Source: Spirochaetes bacterium GWF1_51_8
GTDB lineage: Bacteria; Spirochaetota; Brevinematia; Brevinematales; GWF1-51-8
Reading direction: 5' to 3'
Assembly: GCA_001829415.1 (NCBI GenBank)
Contig: MIBE01000032.1
Coordinates: 36,775-77,275 of the forward strand
DNA length: 40,501 nucleotides
A program made the position numbers and the translations under genes. Shown in pieces: positions 40,241-40,501 of this stretch. Under the pieces are notes generated by a model that had not been told where the DNA came from, made no database searches, and saw only the letters and a program-made list of their open reading frames with translations. Each line of letters starts with the position of its first letter. The first letter of the stretch is position 1.

Positions 40241-40501
40241 CTTTGTGCGACTCGACGAATGTTTCTCTTACGGAGTTCGACTCGGTATAGGCGTTCTGAA
40301 GATGCAGGCACTTTTTCGGGCACCAGTCGGTACAGCTTCCGCACGAGATACATTTGATCCGGTCGAGTCTCCATGTCTTTTCGGTTTTATCGACATCGAT
40401 GGCATACGACGGGCACTTCTTCATACAGATACCGCAGAGGATGCATTTCTCGAACTCGATAGTGAGTTTTCCGCGCGTGTGCGGGAAGCTCTTCGCGGGC
40501 G
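40233..40501 (-). CDS. EchF/NuoI-like 4Fe-4S ferredoxin subunit (partial, runs off the window)
   Basis: About 88 C-terminal residues are visible; the start lies beyond the right edge. Two 4Fe-4S motifs are present, CILCGICMKKCP and CISCGSCTDWCP, preceded by RGKLTIEFEK. The spacing and sequence resemble the polyferredoxin subunit of energy-converting [NiFe] hydrogenases (EchF) and NuoI of complex I. Direct coupling to hypA favours the hydrogenase reading. It would carry electrons between ferredoxin and the small subunit at the membrane. The rest of the complex should lie just beyond position 40501. Confidence 0.8.
   Translation of the reverse strand, partial: PAKSFPHTRGKLTIEFEKCILCGICMKKCPSYAIDVDKTEKTWRLDRIKCISCGSCTDWCPKKCLHLQNAYTESNSVRETFVESHKGA

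Overview
The window looks like a piece of chromosome from a Gram-negative-type (diderm), largely anaerobic bacterium of medium-high GC content. Supporting this are several lipoproteins, small outer-membrane beta-barrel candidates, an RlpA/SPOR envelope protein, a flavodiiron oxygen/NO-detoxifying pair, and hydrogenase maturation genes next to a hydrogenase-type ferredoxin. The two lipoproteins that join a helical DUF4398-like region to a C-terminal LysM domain recall Spirochaetota, so I tentatively place it there. No rRNA or ribosomal gene is present to confirm this.

Layout. 1-4600: tail of an upstream gene, a membrane-anchored SpoIIE/RsbU-type phosphatase, a small barrel protein and a repeat lipoprotein. 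4642-7015: an operon of Ogg2-type DNA glycosylase, flavin reductase and flavodiiron protein. 7055-8631: a palindrome-bearing promoter, glutaredoxin and folC. 8640-9490: gene-free repeats. 9490-11979 (minus): recF and LysM lipoprotein 1. 12093-13784: Rrf2 regulator with a consensus promoter overlapped by a palindrome, then a DUF438-hemerythrin protein and a separate PAS protein. 13789-15891: TetR and a second Rrf2 regulator between two terminator regions invaded by repeat elements. 15906-19582: rlpA, tRNA-Pro(GGG), a small ORF and LysM lipoprotein 2. 19595-22870: an AT-richer beta-helix/beta-barrel pair and a gene-poor zone with mobile palindromic elements and gene remnants. 23037-29980: trehalose/glycogen block (otsA-otsB fusion, treS, a barrel protein, glgX). 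30131-33856: tandem acetyltransferases, a DUF2207 membrane protein and a small membrane protein. 33930-39086: a membrane LuxR-type regulator, a class V aminotransferase, a secreted EEP-fold lipoprotein and a nine-repeat lipoprotein. 39183-40501 (minus): hypB, hypA and an EchF-like ferredoxin.

How it fits together. Two parts deal with oxygen, NO or redox stress: the flavin reductase/flavodiiron pair with glutaredoxin nearby, and the Rrf2/hemerythrin/PAS cluster. The OtsBA, TreS and GlgX genes connect UDP-glucose, trehalose, maltose and glycogen. Envelope proteins recur throughout.

The most unusual signal is non-coding. Several families of palindromic or tandem repeat elements sit in or right beside rho-independent terminators. 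In two cases (13792-13996 and 15279-15888) an 18-22 bp piece of the terminator (T-run, 3' arm and loop) is duplicated on the far side of the element, as expected if the element inserts at terminators and makes a target duplication. I see no CRISPR array, prophage, transposase gene or obvious defence system.
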